Below, piece after piece: positions 23,287 through 37,013 of a stretch of DNA of 64,000 bases (its first letter is position 1; each line of letters begins with the position of its first letter). The DNA is from Pseudisothecium myosuroides (Eukaryota; Streptophyta; Bryopsida; Hypnales; Lembophyllaceae). The translations under genes and the position numbers were made by a program. The notes beneath the pieces were generated by a model that worked only from the letters and a program-made list of their open reading frames with translations, was not told where the DNA came from and searched no databases. Location of the stretch: NCBI GenBank assembly GCA_951799445.1, contig OX637294.1, positions 19,803,452 through 19,867,451 of the forward strand, given 5' to 3'.

Positions 23287-26200
23287 GCAAATTATGGGTC
23301 GAAACATTATCACTTCGAATGGTCGCTTGTAAAATATTGGCTTGGTATCCGCATGATCGAGATCATATTAACGTAGTGGCTTGGAATAAGCGAGATCGAC
23401 AACGCTGACAGCGACAAAATTCAGTAGGTGATAATATTAGTAGGAGGCTCTCACCAATTGGGCATGGCCGATGCCGGATTTTATCTGTCGTCGGTTGCTC
23501 AATGTTACCAACGCTCGACGGGTACGTATATAGTACTTGGTTGCAGATCTTCTTCGCTGTCAGGAATCACTGGTTCATATGATTCTCTGAGGTAGTCGTG
23601 TTGCAGTTGCTCTATCGCTCAACAGATTCGCTACTACCTACCTAGAGAAAGAAATTCAAGTTCATATGAGATAGGCTTTTTCTTAGTTTTAGAAAGATTA
23701 ATTAAGTTCGTGCCTAAGCTACACCCGGATTAGATTAGAGCCCCTTAACAGGGGGCGAGAAAGTCCCACATTGAGTTCTGTATAATTGGTTCAACTAAGC
23801 TTATGGTACGCTGTATCGAAAGTATTTAAACTTGGAGTGCAAGAAAGTAAATTACAGAAAAAAAAATTCTTGCAACTGACTGTGGTACTGCGTTGAATAT
23901 CCCATTAACACACACTCCCATTAAATGTGCGTGCTTGTGAATCAATGTGATCTGGTTGCGGCACGGTTCCCCGTGGGCCAAAGTAAACTATGAAGGATGC
24001 TTTGTCATTGCTTGGCGGCAGTCACCCACAGGTTGTCTGTGTCAGGTCTCAGCCAGGACAGCCTGTAAGCTATTGGGATCGTCATGGGCGTATGGTGCCG
24101 AACTGCCGAACAAGAGTATTATATACACTAATTGTCTGGAATTGCCACACGTACCTCACTTCGGCATTTTTTTCCTTTCTTTTGGAACGTGAAAGGTGAG
24201 ATTTCCTTGCAAAGGAAACTGAAATTCGGATCCTCTCTGTTGGAGATTGGTTGCCCATTCTGCAGCAAAAAACATACAAAACATACAGCATAACTTCAGT
24301 GTTCCCTGAAGGAACGCTTGGATTAAGTTTGCTGCCTGTGTCACTTCCTTTCTGCCGGCCACTAATCAACCGTTTCGGGTAGCACAGGCTGGGGCACAAT
24401 CTAAGACTGTCACAGAGCCACTGACAACCAACATACGATTCACTAAAACCCTGACACTAAATATTATAACCGACATGTTAGCTGATAGTCGTAACTATTA
24501 CAGAATGGTTCTCTTTCATGATTTTGGTATGGTTTCCAGACTAATTCTATACAAGCCCAGGGCTTATCTAGCTAGATGTTCAATTCTAGTGGAGTGGCAT
24601 AACTGTGGCGGCAGGGTAAATTGCTGGAAGAGTCGCTACAGTATACGTTTTCCATAATGAATTGAAAGCGTTGAGTCCTATTTATCAATGACGGTATGTT
24701 TTCATAGTACTCTTTACTTTCTAGAAGATGAACTTAGAGGGGGGGAGGGGGGAGCTATCTAATGTAAATGATTTGCCATTGAGATAGGGCCTCTAGCTGC
24801 CTACACAACCACAAAATAGGGGGCAAGTTAACACTGTGGACCTAATTTAGGTGGGAAGTACACTGTAAAGAAGAAGCTCGCCCCGGCCTGGCCTTCGAGG
24901 ACTAAGATAAGTTAAGCTTACCTCGGTTTTGTACACGGCTGTCACTATTGCTACAATAGCAGACAAGGTACTGAAACTAAACAAGCATGAGGAGACAACA
25001 ATGAAATCATAAATATTCTTCTGAACAAGACTCACATGGTATTGGCCAAGTTGATGATCGTAGCAAGAGAGTCACGCACCCACGCAGACTTCCTTATAGA
25101 AAATTAATTCCTAAGAATGAACGCTGATACGCTCCCATCATGTGTTTGGTAGTAAGTTATACTTGCTCTTCCTGTCAGGTCAGTTCAGGTCAGTTCATCG
25201 CAGTTTTCAGCTTGCTTTGTCAGTCTGTCCCTGTCAGTTGCTGCCTGCCTGGACACCATATTTTCCACAAACAGCTACATCCAATTGTTACCAAACAGCA
25301 ATGTTGTTACAAATTCTTGATCGAGCTAGCTGGTGGAGACGACGCATGTCGTGAGAGAATGTCTGTTCTTCCGGACGAGCTCGTGCCGGATGACACTGGC
25401 ACAGCAAGCAGCAAAATTTCCAATTTAGATCGCCAGTCACCTCAATTCATTCACTTGTAATAATTGTGCAAAAATTCCGTAAGGACAAAATGAGAGTTTC
25501 TGTTCCAGAGGTGACCAAATTAGTCCATGCAAGTACTAGCTTCGTCACCGTCACTGTTGAATTCACCGATTGTTAAAGGTCCGGTTAACTTCAGTCTCCG
25601 TCCACAAATAATTTTCATCATTGAGTATGGCAGTGTCACTTTGGGAGCCATCTTCGTCCCCGCCACATATGCCAGTCTTTACACAAGAATTTGAGAGCAA
25701 GAGGTCGGTTTCTTAATTCATGACTTCAATCATAACTCAACGTCAGGATCACCCAAGTTGGCCGGTACGCGCTTGCATTCAAATCTTCTTAATCAAGCCA
25801 CCAGTAAAAACACCCCCTGCATATGACGCTGTCAATGACGTTTTCAAAGCAGACTAAAGTGAAACCTTTCTGGCATTGAAAGGATCGTTCTGCATTATGT
25901 TGGCGACGAAATTATACTTAGTGATATATGACGGAGGCAGCTCGTGATCATGCAGGTGACTTGATGAAAACAGCAACGAGATAAAGCAGGATAAAGCGAG
26001 CTTGGAGGGAAAACGACCGTCTCCCTCGATCTCCGACCTTTTCCTTTACTAGCGCCGTAAAGGAAACTTACTTCCTTACAGAGTTCCAAATATTTCTAAT
26101 TGGGATTACCAATTGCTGACGAATTATCATTGTCACAGGCGGCAGTCAGTCAGGAGCTCATTAGGGCAAGGCTGAACGACTGGAGGAAACTGTGGGTGTC

Positions 26201-27869
26201 TTGCGTCATCAAATTGGTGGAGGGGAGCAAAAACTAAATAGCAAGATACAGTAGCTAGCAGCAACATGTTAGTAAGTACAGCAGCAGCAGCAGCTACTTC
26301 TCACTCTCGGTCCTGCTAATATCACGAAGTAGACTGAGCCCAGCTCCATTCAAGATGAGTAGTACTGCAAGGTGATGATGGCATAGACTTTGGCAATAAG
26401 TGAGCAGATAAGAGATGCTAGCTGCTACTGTCTGGTGTACGTACCTACCGATCGAAGCCCTGTCGTCGACGAGCACAATCTCCGAGACGAGGCGCCTTCT
26501 TCGAGACGTCGTATAACAACCACCGATTTTTTGGCTCTCCAGACTATCCCAAGGGTAGGGGAAGCTGGTACGTACCACATCTTGAAGCGTGCTGGAAGAG
26601 ACAAAACCGATTCTCTCCCACACTGAGAGAAATTTTGATGAAGGAAGGGTCAGCTGAAGCTTCTATGATCTCCCGCGGGCCACGTCCCCAGCCGCGTGCC
26701 AAGCAAGTGTTTTGTTTTCTCTTCCGAAACCAAGGTCGTTGGCTGGTAGGGAGTCAAATGATCGATCAAAGCCGTAGAAAATTTGACTTATAAGTGCGGA
26801 GAGCCCCACCTGAATGTGTACCGTCAACCAATTCAAGCAGCTCCATGCACGGCTCCATATCGTGAATCAATAATAGGTTATTTGATGATCTCAAGACCAC
26901 AATTGTCTTTTATACTTGGCAGCTTGAGAGGCTCAAGGATTCGATCGATCGAGAAGCAAGGGCAAACTTATTAATTATTTAATTTTTTAGTCCAGTTTGC
27001 CGGTGAGGTATATAAGCTGCAGCACTTGCCTGGTGTCGGTTCTTCATGTCCAGGGGGAATGAGATCCAAGAGAGGAAATTAAGAGCTGATTCCCACGAAG
27101 GGAATCTGAAGAAATTAATAAGTAAGTAACATTGTGCTATTCTTATTATTTAATTTGAAGCAGGATTTGACAAAGTTGATTAGGTGACAGTGGTTTTGTC
27201 GGTGGTAAGCATTTAAGTGCGTCCTACAGTATTGTTCTCATCTGAATCAAGCACAACTTGATACCTGCCGCGAATCAAGCCGAAGGAGATCCAGGAGTTA
27301 AGCTAAATTCGTTCGATTTAAGAAGAGTAATCATCTCAAGCCTAAAATTTAGAGATAGCCTACATCTCTTAATTTGGACTGATAGAAAAAGGATCTCTTC
27401 GTTTATGTGTTCCATAGAAATGAACAAAATTAAGTGCAGAGTAAATGAGTAATAGCACATCCCTCTATTTGTTGAACTACTCCGGTTATTATTTAGTTGT
27501 TTTCTCACAAAGGAAATTTTTTCTTTCATTCCGAAAAACTCCTGCCATTCATGTCCTGCTGCAACAGACTCTTCTTCACATTTGCTACCTTAAAAACAAA
27601 AAAAACATCTGATACAAATAACAGACAAGCAGGGGCTGAGCAATACTGGTCAATCAGAACAAAAGCCCCGCAACCGAAATAAATTACTTCAATGTTTAGA
27701 TTTTACGGATTTCCTGTTATTGATCCCTTGCCTTCTTTTCTTATAAGATGTTTATGTAAAAACCGACCCAGCCCTTGAGCTTTAGCGTCTGCAATTTGAG
27801 CTTCCCACCAAATTTAATGCTTTGATTGTTGCTCTTGTCATAAATTTCAATGGTCTTGGATACTGTATG
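23287..27869. other. Low-copy, gene-like DNA, unresolved
   Basis: This region resembles the EPFL locus in composition and carries no recognised dispersed repeat. No frame is long enough or similar enough to a known protein to call. On the minus strand, 24155-24259 is a 35-codon open segment between a strong acceptor (TTTTTTGCTGCAG) and donor (GTACGTG), and an open segment ends at 24922 before GTAAGC. On the same strand, 26294-26623 has two overlapping open frames. These could be exons of a minus-strand gene converging on the EPFL gene, or non-coding DNA. Confidence 0.35.
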
Positions 27870-28761
27870 TTAACCCCTGAAGGACCAAGGCCTTTTATTT
27901 TGCCCCAAAACACTCAAAACTGCCATTTTTATTGCAAAGAGTAGAACTTTAAAAAAAATGTTTTTTTTGGTGCACATCTAACCATAGGATCTTGCACTCA
28001 ACGAGCATGAGATTGTGTGAAAGAAATTTGAGAAACTTTCACCATATAGATTGCAAGAATTTTTTTTATTATAGTGGAGAAAATGTTTTTTCTTGAACCT
28101 TGTGTCTAATTAGATTTTAAGACTTTGAATCTTCTTAACTTGAAAATTTTGCTAAAAGATTTTGAATTAAACATGTTGAAGAATTGAGTTGAGACTTTAA
28201 CTTGTGGTAAAAATTTGATTTTCATTCTTAAAAGAATTGTTACGTAGAAGTAGGTATAGATAGAAGGAAAAAATAAATTGTTAATAACTCCAAGATGGAA
28301 TTGAAACATACTAATCCCAACAATGAGATTTTTCTAGCAAGAAAACTAAACCATGCGAAACTTTTTTTTGAAAAATTGTGAAAATAGAGTTCATAAATGG
28401 ATCCTATAAGTTATTTTTTGAGGACAATGTTTTGATTGCCCAAAAAACAAGATTCTCTGCAATTTTCTAATCATTAGTCCACATAGACAAAAACACTTGC
28501 TATGGCAAACAAAAAAAATAATTTTTATTTTGAATTTCTATGATTTTTTTGTGCTACCTAGCGACTTCCATTTTGAGCTTTGGGTAGCATAACCCTTGCT
28601 CTTGAGCATTGATTGAAATAAAAACTATATTCCCATAAAGCTAATGAGTTTTTATATATTCAAAAAATAGTTTCAAAAAACCATGCCAAAATTGAGATCA
28701 TAAAAACCTATCTGAGCCTTCAAAAGTCCCCCAAGGGAACTCTTGGTCCTTTGGGGATTAA
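27870..28761 (+). mobile_element. Family A TTAA element
   Basis: This 892-bp element starts TTAACCCCTGAAGGACCAAGG and ends GGTCCTTTGGGGATTAA. The interior carries the family landmarks AAAACACTCAAAACTGCC, CCATAGGATCTTGCA and CTAATCCCAACAATGAGATT. No ORF longer than about 70 codons is present, so it is non-autonomous. The flanks beyond TTAA do not match each other. Confidence 0.7.
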
Positions 28762-28912
28762 CGCAAAGTACCATGCTTGGTTAGAATAAATTTTATGCAA
28801 AATTTTATCAAAACACTTCTTCTTTCTACCATAAGCAATCCATGATGCAAAGTCCAGTTAAACCTATAGTAAAGGGTCAAATATAATACAAAAAATCCTA
28901 TAAAGAGTAACA

Positions 28913-29727
28913 TAATCCTTGAAGTCTGAAGGCCATTTTTTCATTAAAAAAACCCTTAAGAATTTTTTTTTTGAAATTTGTTTCTTTTGCATATCCAATC
29001 ACACAATCTTGCAATAAAACTAATATAAGAATGTTTGAAAGAAATTTCAAAAACCCTAATTGTATTGATCACAAGATATAAACATTTAAAGTGAAGAAAA
29101 CAAGCTCTTTTGCTCCTAACTTGATTAGATTATAAGGCTTTGAATCCTCTTAATTAAAAAGTTTTGTACTAAAGATTGCAATTAATTTTTTTTTTATCTT
29201 GAAGAATTGAGTTGAGAGTTTTGGAAAAAAAAATTGACTCCCCCCCTCCATGATTTTCATTCTTTAAAAAATAATTAAGTCAAAGTAGCTACAAGATAAA
29301 AGAAAAAGTTATATTGTTAATAGCTTTAAAACACACTAATCCCAACAATGAGATTGTTTTTAGAAAAATTGTTAAAATTGAGCTCATAAACGAATCTAAT
29401 ACATTATTTATTCAATAATTTGCTAAGATTGCGTACAAAATAGGAAGCTTCATAATTTTCACATTGCTTATTCAAATGGAATGAATCAAATCTTTCCACA
29501 TAGAAAAAAATAAAATCTATAAGAAATTAAAAAGTTAAACTATTTCAAGTTTTTGTATTTTTTTGTTGCCCACAGTTATTTGTTTTGTGCTTTTAGTGAC
29601 ATAATTTTTCTCTGAGGCACGAGTTGAAATAAAAATTCCACTTCTAGAAAGCTAAAAAACTTCCTATCTTAAAAAAAGTTTCAAAAAATTCTTGTCCCCA
29701 AGGAGACTCTTGGAACTTTAGGAACCA
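28913..29727 (+). mobile_element. Family A element, strongly degenerate copy
   Basis: The copy starts near CCTTGAAGTCTGAAGGCC and ends near CTTGGAACTTTAGGAACC, worn forms of the family A ends. The interior is collinear with 27870-28761 (AATCCCAACAATGAGATTG, CTAGAAAGCTAAAAAAC). It lies only about 150 bp after the previous copy in the same orientation. Confidence 0.55.
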
Positions 29728-32700
29728 CTCACAAGTATTGATTGTATTCTTTACTCTTGCACTCCATCTTGGTAATCTAACATCAAGCTGCAACATATTG
29801 TTCTAATTTCGTAATTTCATGTATGTGTAATATATAATGCTCTAATAGTTGGAATAAAAGTTATGCATTTGTTTGTATTCTCCTAACTTGATGCTCTACT
29901 CAAATATGAAGTCCCTAATTACTCCTTGCAAAACAAATTGAAATAAGAGTGAAAAGCCCAAAAGGCAACAATGTCAAAAGCATAGGCAATCTTAGGAAAA
30001 AAAATTTGCTCCACTTTGCAAGCTTTGTTCTCACACATACGTTGCCCTCATGCCCCAAAGTTTACATGCAACTCTAGTACTAGTCAAGAATAAGATCCTA
30101 CAATTTGAAATTCTAAAAATTGAATAAAAATTGATTAATAATACATTTTTTAGAGAGTGCTAATTTTTGGCAGTTTAGTGAAAACATTTCTCAATTTCGA
30201 AAACATCAATTTTTAGGAGTTAAACATCGACAATTACATCTGAAAAGCCATCTCTCAAGTAACAGGCACAAATATCAAATTTACAAGTCTGTGTTTCTTA
30301 CAAGTCTCCGTTAAATGTTTATAATTTTTTTGGGAAAAAATGAAACTATAATTCTGAAATTTTACAAATTTTGATTTTGAAATTCGAAAAATGAATACTG
30401 TAGTTGGGCATAGACTCATAAAGAGAACTTGCAAATGCTACAAAATGCTCAATATTTTAAATCTTTGACATCTGAAAAGAGAATTTGAAACTGGTCAAAA
30501 TCAAATGCATTTTCTTAAAGCATACACAATGTTCAAGCAACCTTTTAGAATTCAGCGGCACTGAAATTTCACCCTTAACTATTTTTGAAGAAAATCAGGA
30601 ATCGTTCATGTCCACATTTGTCTCAGTGCAAGAAAATCAGTATGCACCGGAGGTCGATCAATCCTTCCCCTGTAAGATGACCGAGGCCATTGATCGAAAG
30701 TGCGACCAGAATTGTTACCAACATCCTCTCCAGGTTATACAATTACAGTACAATCTTATGTGTGCAAGTACATGCTTAGTTGAAAATGTAAAATAACGAA
30801 TGAATCCAAATAATAGTTTAAAAAACAAACAGCAAGTTGCATTGAATGAGGTTAGAGCAAGCCTTCCACGTATTAACACGCTCCGGGTGAGGTAGAAGAA
30901 GAGTGACGGTGGGCAAGCACGAGTGTATGTACGTAGAAGGCGGAGTACTTACCTGGCCAGAGGATTCCTCGAATGAGGTGAAGAGAAGACTCATGCGAAG
31001 CTTGGCGTTTTCAACTGCGTAGAAGAAAACGGGACACTCTTCATCAAAGGACTAGCTAGCCAGGCCACTTCGGAAAGCGAGCTCTCAGTCTGCAAGTAAC
31101 CACTGATATGCACAGGACCACAGAAGGAGGAACTGAAAAGAATTGTAAGATAAAGTGGAAATGAATCATGAGCTGCAGTAAGTTTTGAATGGGGTGATAC
31201 TGACTATATACACTTACAGCAATGGCGAGGCATGCAGGCCAGGCATGTTTTTGGGGCGGCTGTGTCAAAACAGCTTAAAAGCTGCGAGGAAGAACTCTGC
31301 GCGCATGCAGCTGGCCAACCTACGTACTTTCACAGGAAAAATGAATATACGTATTGCATCTATACGTCTGCAAATCACAAGCTGTCCACCCTTCTCGCAC
31401 GTTGAGATCATGTCTAGCTAAGGTATGCCGCACCGTATTCTCCTCCATCTTGGTACTTTGAGGCTACCTGTACCGAGTTTGCCAACAACAGTCTTGTCAA
31501 AAGTTATTACCATACCTTACACATTCGTCTTCTGCAATTCCCATAAGTACGAAGTTACTGGAAGGCCGCCAAACGAAGAGGAAACTGACAATCATGCATT
31601 GCATTAATGTACCGATACAGAGGTCTACGTAATCTTTTGCAAGTACAGTCTTCCAAAATTAACTCACAGCCTCAAGCTTTTCTGCAGCAATTCAATGTCC
31701 GATCCCTTTTCTTTTCCCAAAAATTCCATGATTGCAGAAGTACCGCACTCACCTGACTAACTAATGCTTTCAGTTCAGTTTCTCTTACAACTGGTGGAAA
31801 ATCGTAAAAGAGGTTACCGTAGTCACTGGCAGATTTGAGGAAAACGATGCAAAAATTCACACCGAGTAAAAGGTAAGTAGTAAGTACATGCAAAAGACAC
31901 CCAAAAGACTCAGAAATTGGTTACTGCTATAAAATTGTCTTAGTTTTTGTTGGACAATTGCAAGAGGCCAGCATTTTAGATTTTGTTAGAATGTATTCCG
32001 GGACTCCATAGCAGAAAACCAATTTTTTTAAAGGTGCTAGTTAAAGGTGTAACCAAAATTGACTCTAGGCTCTCGTGTTCAGGTGATGTACATTTTATCA
32101 AGAATTTTGAGGGACCCATTTTGCAACCAGGTTGTAATTAGTTACCTTAAAAAACATTGAAAGGATTTTGTGAGAGAATACTTTAGCTGCAACTTCAGCA
32201 GCCATTCAATTATATCCACTTACATTCCGCTATTGATCGCTTTCGTTGATAGATGGTCCTGTCGAAGGATGCTTTCAGCTAGCAATGGAGTCCCGGTACT
32301 ACAAATATTCTGCCATCTTCATGATTACCAACAAAAATAGATTATCTTGCAAAGAAGCCCACTTAGTTCATCTGCAGTCAATATGCTTCTCCCCCGAGCA
32401 CCCTGGCAAAGAAATTGACACAAATAATATATTTGTACTAAAATATGAGGAAATTAGAGATTAGGATTCAAAAAAAGATATAAATTAAAATCTTGCAAGA
32501 AAGCCAGTTCCTTCTCAAGGGAGCTGCCCTTTGCTGAGGAGGTTTTTATTTGCAATAAATTTTCTTTCAATTGCGTTCAAATTTATTATAAGAATAAATA
32601 AATAAACAAGGAAAGCTTTGAGAAAGTCCTGACTCATGATGATGGCCAGATAAAAATCTCAGTGATAGCCTCAAATTGGAGTACCTGCCATGAATCGTAG

Positions 32701-35700
32701 TGCACGGTTTTACGGACCATATTCTTTTTTTCTTTTTTTTCTTTTTTTTCCATTACTGACCATATTCTCACACTCCCAGCAGAGGGCATATCGTTACATT
32801 GTTTAGTGGAATTTCATCCGTCCGTAGCATTGGAATATACACTGTTTCTAACACCACTCTTGGTATGCCACATTCAGCATAAGGTACTGTATACGCCCTA
32901 TTTCCAACAATTATAAGCGTTTTTAGCATATCTCCAATTGGGCAATGATGGGGGGATAATTCTCTACAGTCAGGGAACAGAAATATTGAAGATTGCACTA
33001 CTTTTTGTTAATTTCCATCAAGTTTGGAATTAGTAGAAATTAAGGAAGTGTAGATTACAGTGTGATTTGTTCTCAATCTATAGGAAAACCTATTTCCGAG
33101 AAGCACAAAACTAAAAATTGGTCTTCGCAACTTCATTAGGTGCCAATGTCATATTCGTCACACAATAATGAAGACCCCGGTCGACATCATATTACCCTCA
33201 TCCATAAAAATAAGTCACCCTATTTGCACAAATGGGGACCTGGTCGTATACCTTATCATATTGCTGAGAATTGTATGCCCCCTAGATTTATCGCAAGCAA
33301 ATAACATAACCCACTAGCCTACTTAGTCACAAGATTTATATCGACTTTTTGATTCATGCATATCCCGTGAATGGTGAAGCTACACTCTTGCTGCTTGATC
33401 AAGTCATGCCAACCGCAAAATAATTATGAATGTGTGTATCAGTCAGTTCTTTCAAATCTCATTTGAATGCGTTGCTATCATCGTCCCTGCCTAAGATAAA
33501 AAGCTGTGGAGCTTCTAATGTAAAAATTGTGTACCTGCTCTGATTCCTCGAAGAAATAGTTGCTCTTGCATGTGTACTCTCGCAAGATTACCTAAGCTCG
33601 TGTACTTGCCACTCGGATATTGTAGATGTGAGCGCCCGATCAATTTGCAACAGTTGGCCATACATGTCGCACACCTTCACAATTCCACCTCTAATTGCTC
33701 GATATCACTGAGCTCGTTGGTCGTATCATTACCTGGTGCTAGAACCGCCATTGCCCAGTCTTTATTTATGGCCTAAATCAGAGATAATCGGTCTTGAAAT
33801 AGGAATCCTTGATGCAAAAATGAAGGTTTCACCTGAAGTCCAACGATTAGAAGTTCTGAACAAGTCTGCATTCCATGGGTGTTACGAAGTCACTCGGTAT
33901 CTTCCCACTACCAGCTCTAGTCTCCTGGATTACACCCATGGACTCGCTTACGTGTCTGAAACGCATAGAATCTAAACCTCCAGTCGAACCCCAATATACA
34001 GGTCCAACATTCTCATTAGCAAAACTGAACGATTTGATATACTGTAACAAAGAGATAGCAAATGAACAGATCTTTGCTGAGAGAGATTACTATGCATTCA
34101 TCTTGATGATGTTAAATAAACAGAGGAGTGATATTTGGCAACTCTGATGTGGACGACACAGAAAAAACAGAAGATTACCGACAACATACCCTGGTCTACA
34201 TAGAAGAGACGAATCTGCTCATCACAAAATAGCCAGTACTCCTATTCCTTCACCTGAAGAATGCAAAGACTGAAGGCGAGCTGCGCAGCTCATGTTAACA
34301 ACGAGTCACAGGACCAGTAGAATTCAGGGGATTTCCCCGGCAGATGTCTTACTACACGTTCTCTAGCCAACGGGAATTGACTGCTTATGTCCACTGCAAC
34401 ACGGATACGTGACGAAATAATGGTTCATCAACAATTTCCTCTAACGAATTTCCAACGCCAGATGTCGATACTTTAATTCGTGACGATTCAAATATCAGCT
34501 GTGGCAATAGCTACCATCGCTTCGCCACAGATGGCTATAAAATGGCTATTACAAATTGAAAGATACAATGTTATAAACAGAATCATCAAGTGCAAGATCT
34601 GGTGCGCTTACAGAGTTGACTTTCAAGGCAAGTAAATTACAGAAATTGACGCTCCTGCAAGGCTCTAAAGCACTCGAAACATCTACAGTAGAGGCTCACC
34701 TCCAAGATCCCCGACTTGTAAGTAACTGACCTAAACATTGACCCAGGCTCACAGCTATTCAATCCCCTTCTTCATTGTTATAATTTGGTTATTTCAATTT
34801 CAAAGCTATCATCAATAAACTGTTTCAAAAACTACTCAACATTCAAATTCAACAAAAAGGAAGACCAAGGAGGCCACAACGCACCTCATTTTATGCTTTT
34901 CTTGAGATACCACAATGCCGTTATTGTCCATTGTCATGTACGATGCACCCTGGTTCCACTCCAAGCTACAGCTAGAAAATTTCGTCACCTCTGAACATCA
35001 CACAAGGCCAATGCTTCACTGGCACAAATGCAGATCCTCCGTCTATAGTTTCTCTCCCCCTATTCCCTCAAACTCTTCCTATGTTGAAAGAACCCACCTG
35101 GTAAACATCTCCCCTCATTCTTCGCCATGAACAGCAAGCATCGCCCTATCGGGAAATTAAATGTTCCAAGTCTCATAATTTTCGATTGTCTTTCACCGCG
35201 GTTCTTTCAGTTCAATTTCTAAAGTCTCTGTTCTTAAGTACACGTACGAAGATCTAATTACGTTTCAAAACGTTCAAATTTTGCTGAATTAGAAACTGAA
35301 GAGCGAAATTGATCGTGTGACGAAGCACGTTTTGCAATGAAGGAACAAGCATTTCCTTTAAGCCACGGAGACATCAACGAAATCACACTCTTCAGCTTGA
35401 AAACCAAATTGGCACATACATGTATTTCCTGTTGATCACTCTTCAATAACAAAATTCCCTCAGTCAGTAACAAGCACGCTCTCAAATCCGAAAACATCTT
35501 CACGATCCTTCTAAGGTCATGTAAACCGTGAGCTCAATGAATCAAGCACCATCCAATCTTTGAATTTTTTTAATAAAAGTGGAACAGAATCCTCAATACT
35601 GCAGCAGAATCTCTCCAAATATAGGAGGCAACCCATTTCTGACCATCTGCAGGGCGGCTTTCTTTCAGTGGGAAATAGACTGCGGAAGGTTTCCATAATT

Positions 35701-36697
35701 TTCCAATTTTTTTTCCACAAAACATAATTACTATGAATTTTTTAGTTGAAGATTTTGTTCAATCCACACTGGTCATATAGACTTTCTTGTTTCTGACCAA
35801 GGGTTGGTTGCAAAATCCATCAAAAGTTGGTTGCAATATTGAGAGTCTTCTAGCCAATCATAATGCGCCACAACTGGCCCGGTACTGTGCCATAATTAAT
35901 CAATGTTCATCTCCTCCTTCATGAAAAGAGAACAGCCTATATAGCCAGAATGGTAGTGGTGGAGGTGATCAAGACTGGGTTGCTTCCTATATACAAATTT
36001 GTAAAATCAAAACCTAAATGGAAACCATAGTCAAAATTTTGGTCCTCTTGTTTTCAATATTTCAGCATATTTGAACCTAAAGGCTACTTTATTGTGCAGC
36101 GGAAAAGTGCACCAGTCAAGAATTATAGGAAAATGGAGCAATATGGTTGGAGCAAATTTCATTCTTCACCAAATTGGGTTTACACTACGGCCAAACTTGT
36201 TAGGTGGTGAATCTCAAGCATGGATGAAAAAATGACATGATTGCTTATATGGCAGTACTTTTTGTAATGGAAGTTTTCCGGAGGTCAAGTTTCTTAGGCA
36301 GCCTTAACTCCTCGAACAAGAAATTTGGCCTTCGAAGAACTCGAACTTCATTAAAATATTATTTCTTGTGATAAATCTGATTAGATAGACTCCCCTTCAT
36401 GTGTTCCTCTGTCTTTGCCATACTCAGCTTTCATGATTGTAGCAGAGTTGTTACTTTGCAAAACTTGCAATATGTTAATACTATATATGTAAACGAAGAT
36501 AAAATCTTGATTCATCTTTATGAAATGAGAAAGTATCTTTCATTGATGCAAAAGCAATTTTTTGTATTTCCAATGGAGAAGAGAAGCTATTCATGTACAT
36601 ATGGGGTGATAGGAGGTAAAACAACCCATGTGAGATATGTTCAATAAAATGAGTAGAAGCTCAACCGCTCATAATTAAGTCAAAAGTAGGAATTGTA
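29728..36697. other. Low-copy region, possible multi-exon minus-strand gene, unresolved
   Basis: From about 30.4 to 36.0 kb the DNA is less AT-rich and no dispersed repeat is recognised. On the minus strand three splice-bounded segments, 34885-34990, 34612-34654 and 34409-34498, join in a consistent phase to about 78 codons (first residues VTKFSSCSLEWNQGASYM). A further 99-nt open segment, 30953-31051, lies between AG and GTAAGTA. However, alternative frames are open in the same places, so coding is not proven and no family is recognised. A T-rich tract with interspersed C lies at about 32725-32752. Confidence 0.3.
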
Positions 36698-37013
36698 TTT
36701 GAAGTAGAATTATAGACCTCATTTACCTATAGTAGAATAATTTTTTTCAAAAACTTTGAATTAAAAAAGTTGGAAAATATATAGAATTAAATTTCATATC
36801 CAAAAAACCATTTGAGATTTTGAGTCTCCAATCAAAATTTATGAGCAAATTTGAAAGAGGGGTTGGAAGGAACATGTTCTTTGACATTTTCAAACATCCT
36901 CTATCCTTTGTCCATAACTTTTGATTGAAGACTCAAAATCTCAAACAAATTTTTGCATATGAAATCTAACTTGAATTTATCAACGTAAATGAGGTCTGAA
37001 ATTTTACTTCAAA
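36698..37013. repeat. Fold-back element, near-palindromic over about 316 bp
   Basis: The outer ends TTTGAAGTAGAATTATAGACC and, inverted, TTTGAAGTAAAATTTCAGACC begin arms that continue inward through CCTCATTTAC, AAATTTCATAT, GAGATTTTGAGTCT and CAATCAAAA to a short centre at about 36870-36885. There is no coding capacity. It is a MITE or fold-back transposon; target duplication was not determined. Confidence 0.7.

Noticed and set aside
26294..26623. 109-codon minus-strand frame as an exon
   Set aside because: A second frame on the same strand is equally open across the segment and neither resembles a known protein; left as unresolved.
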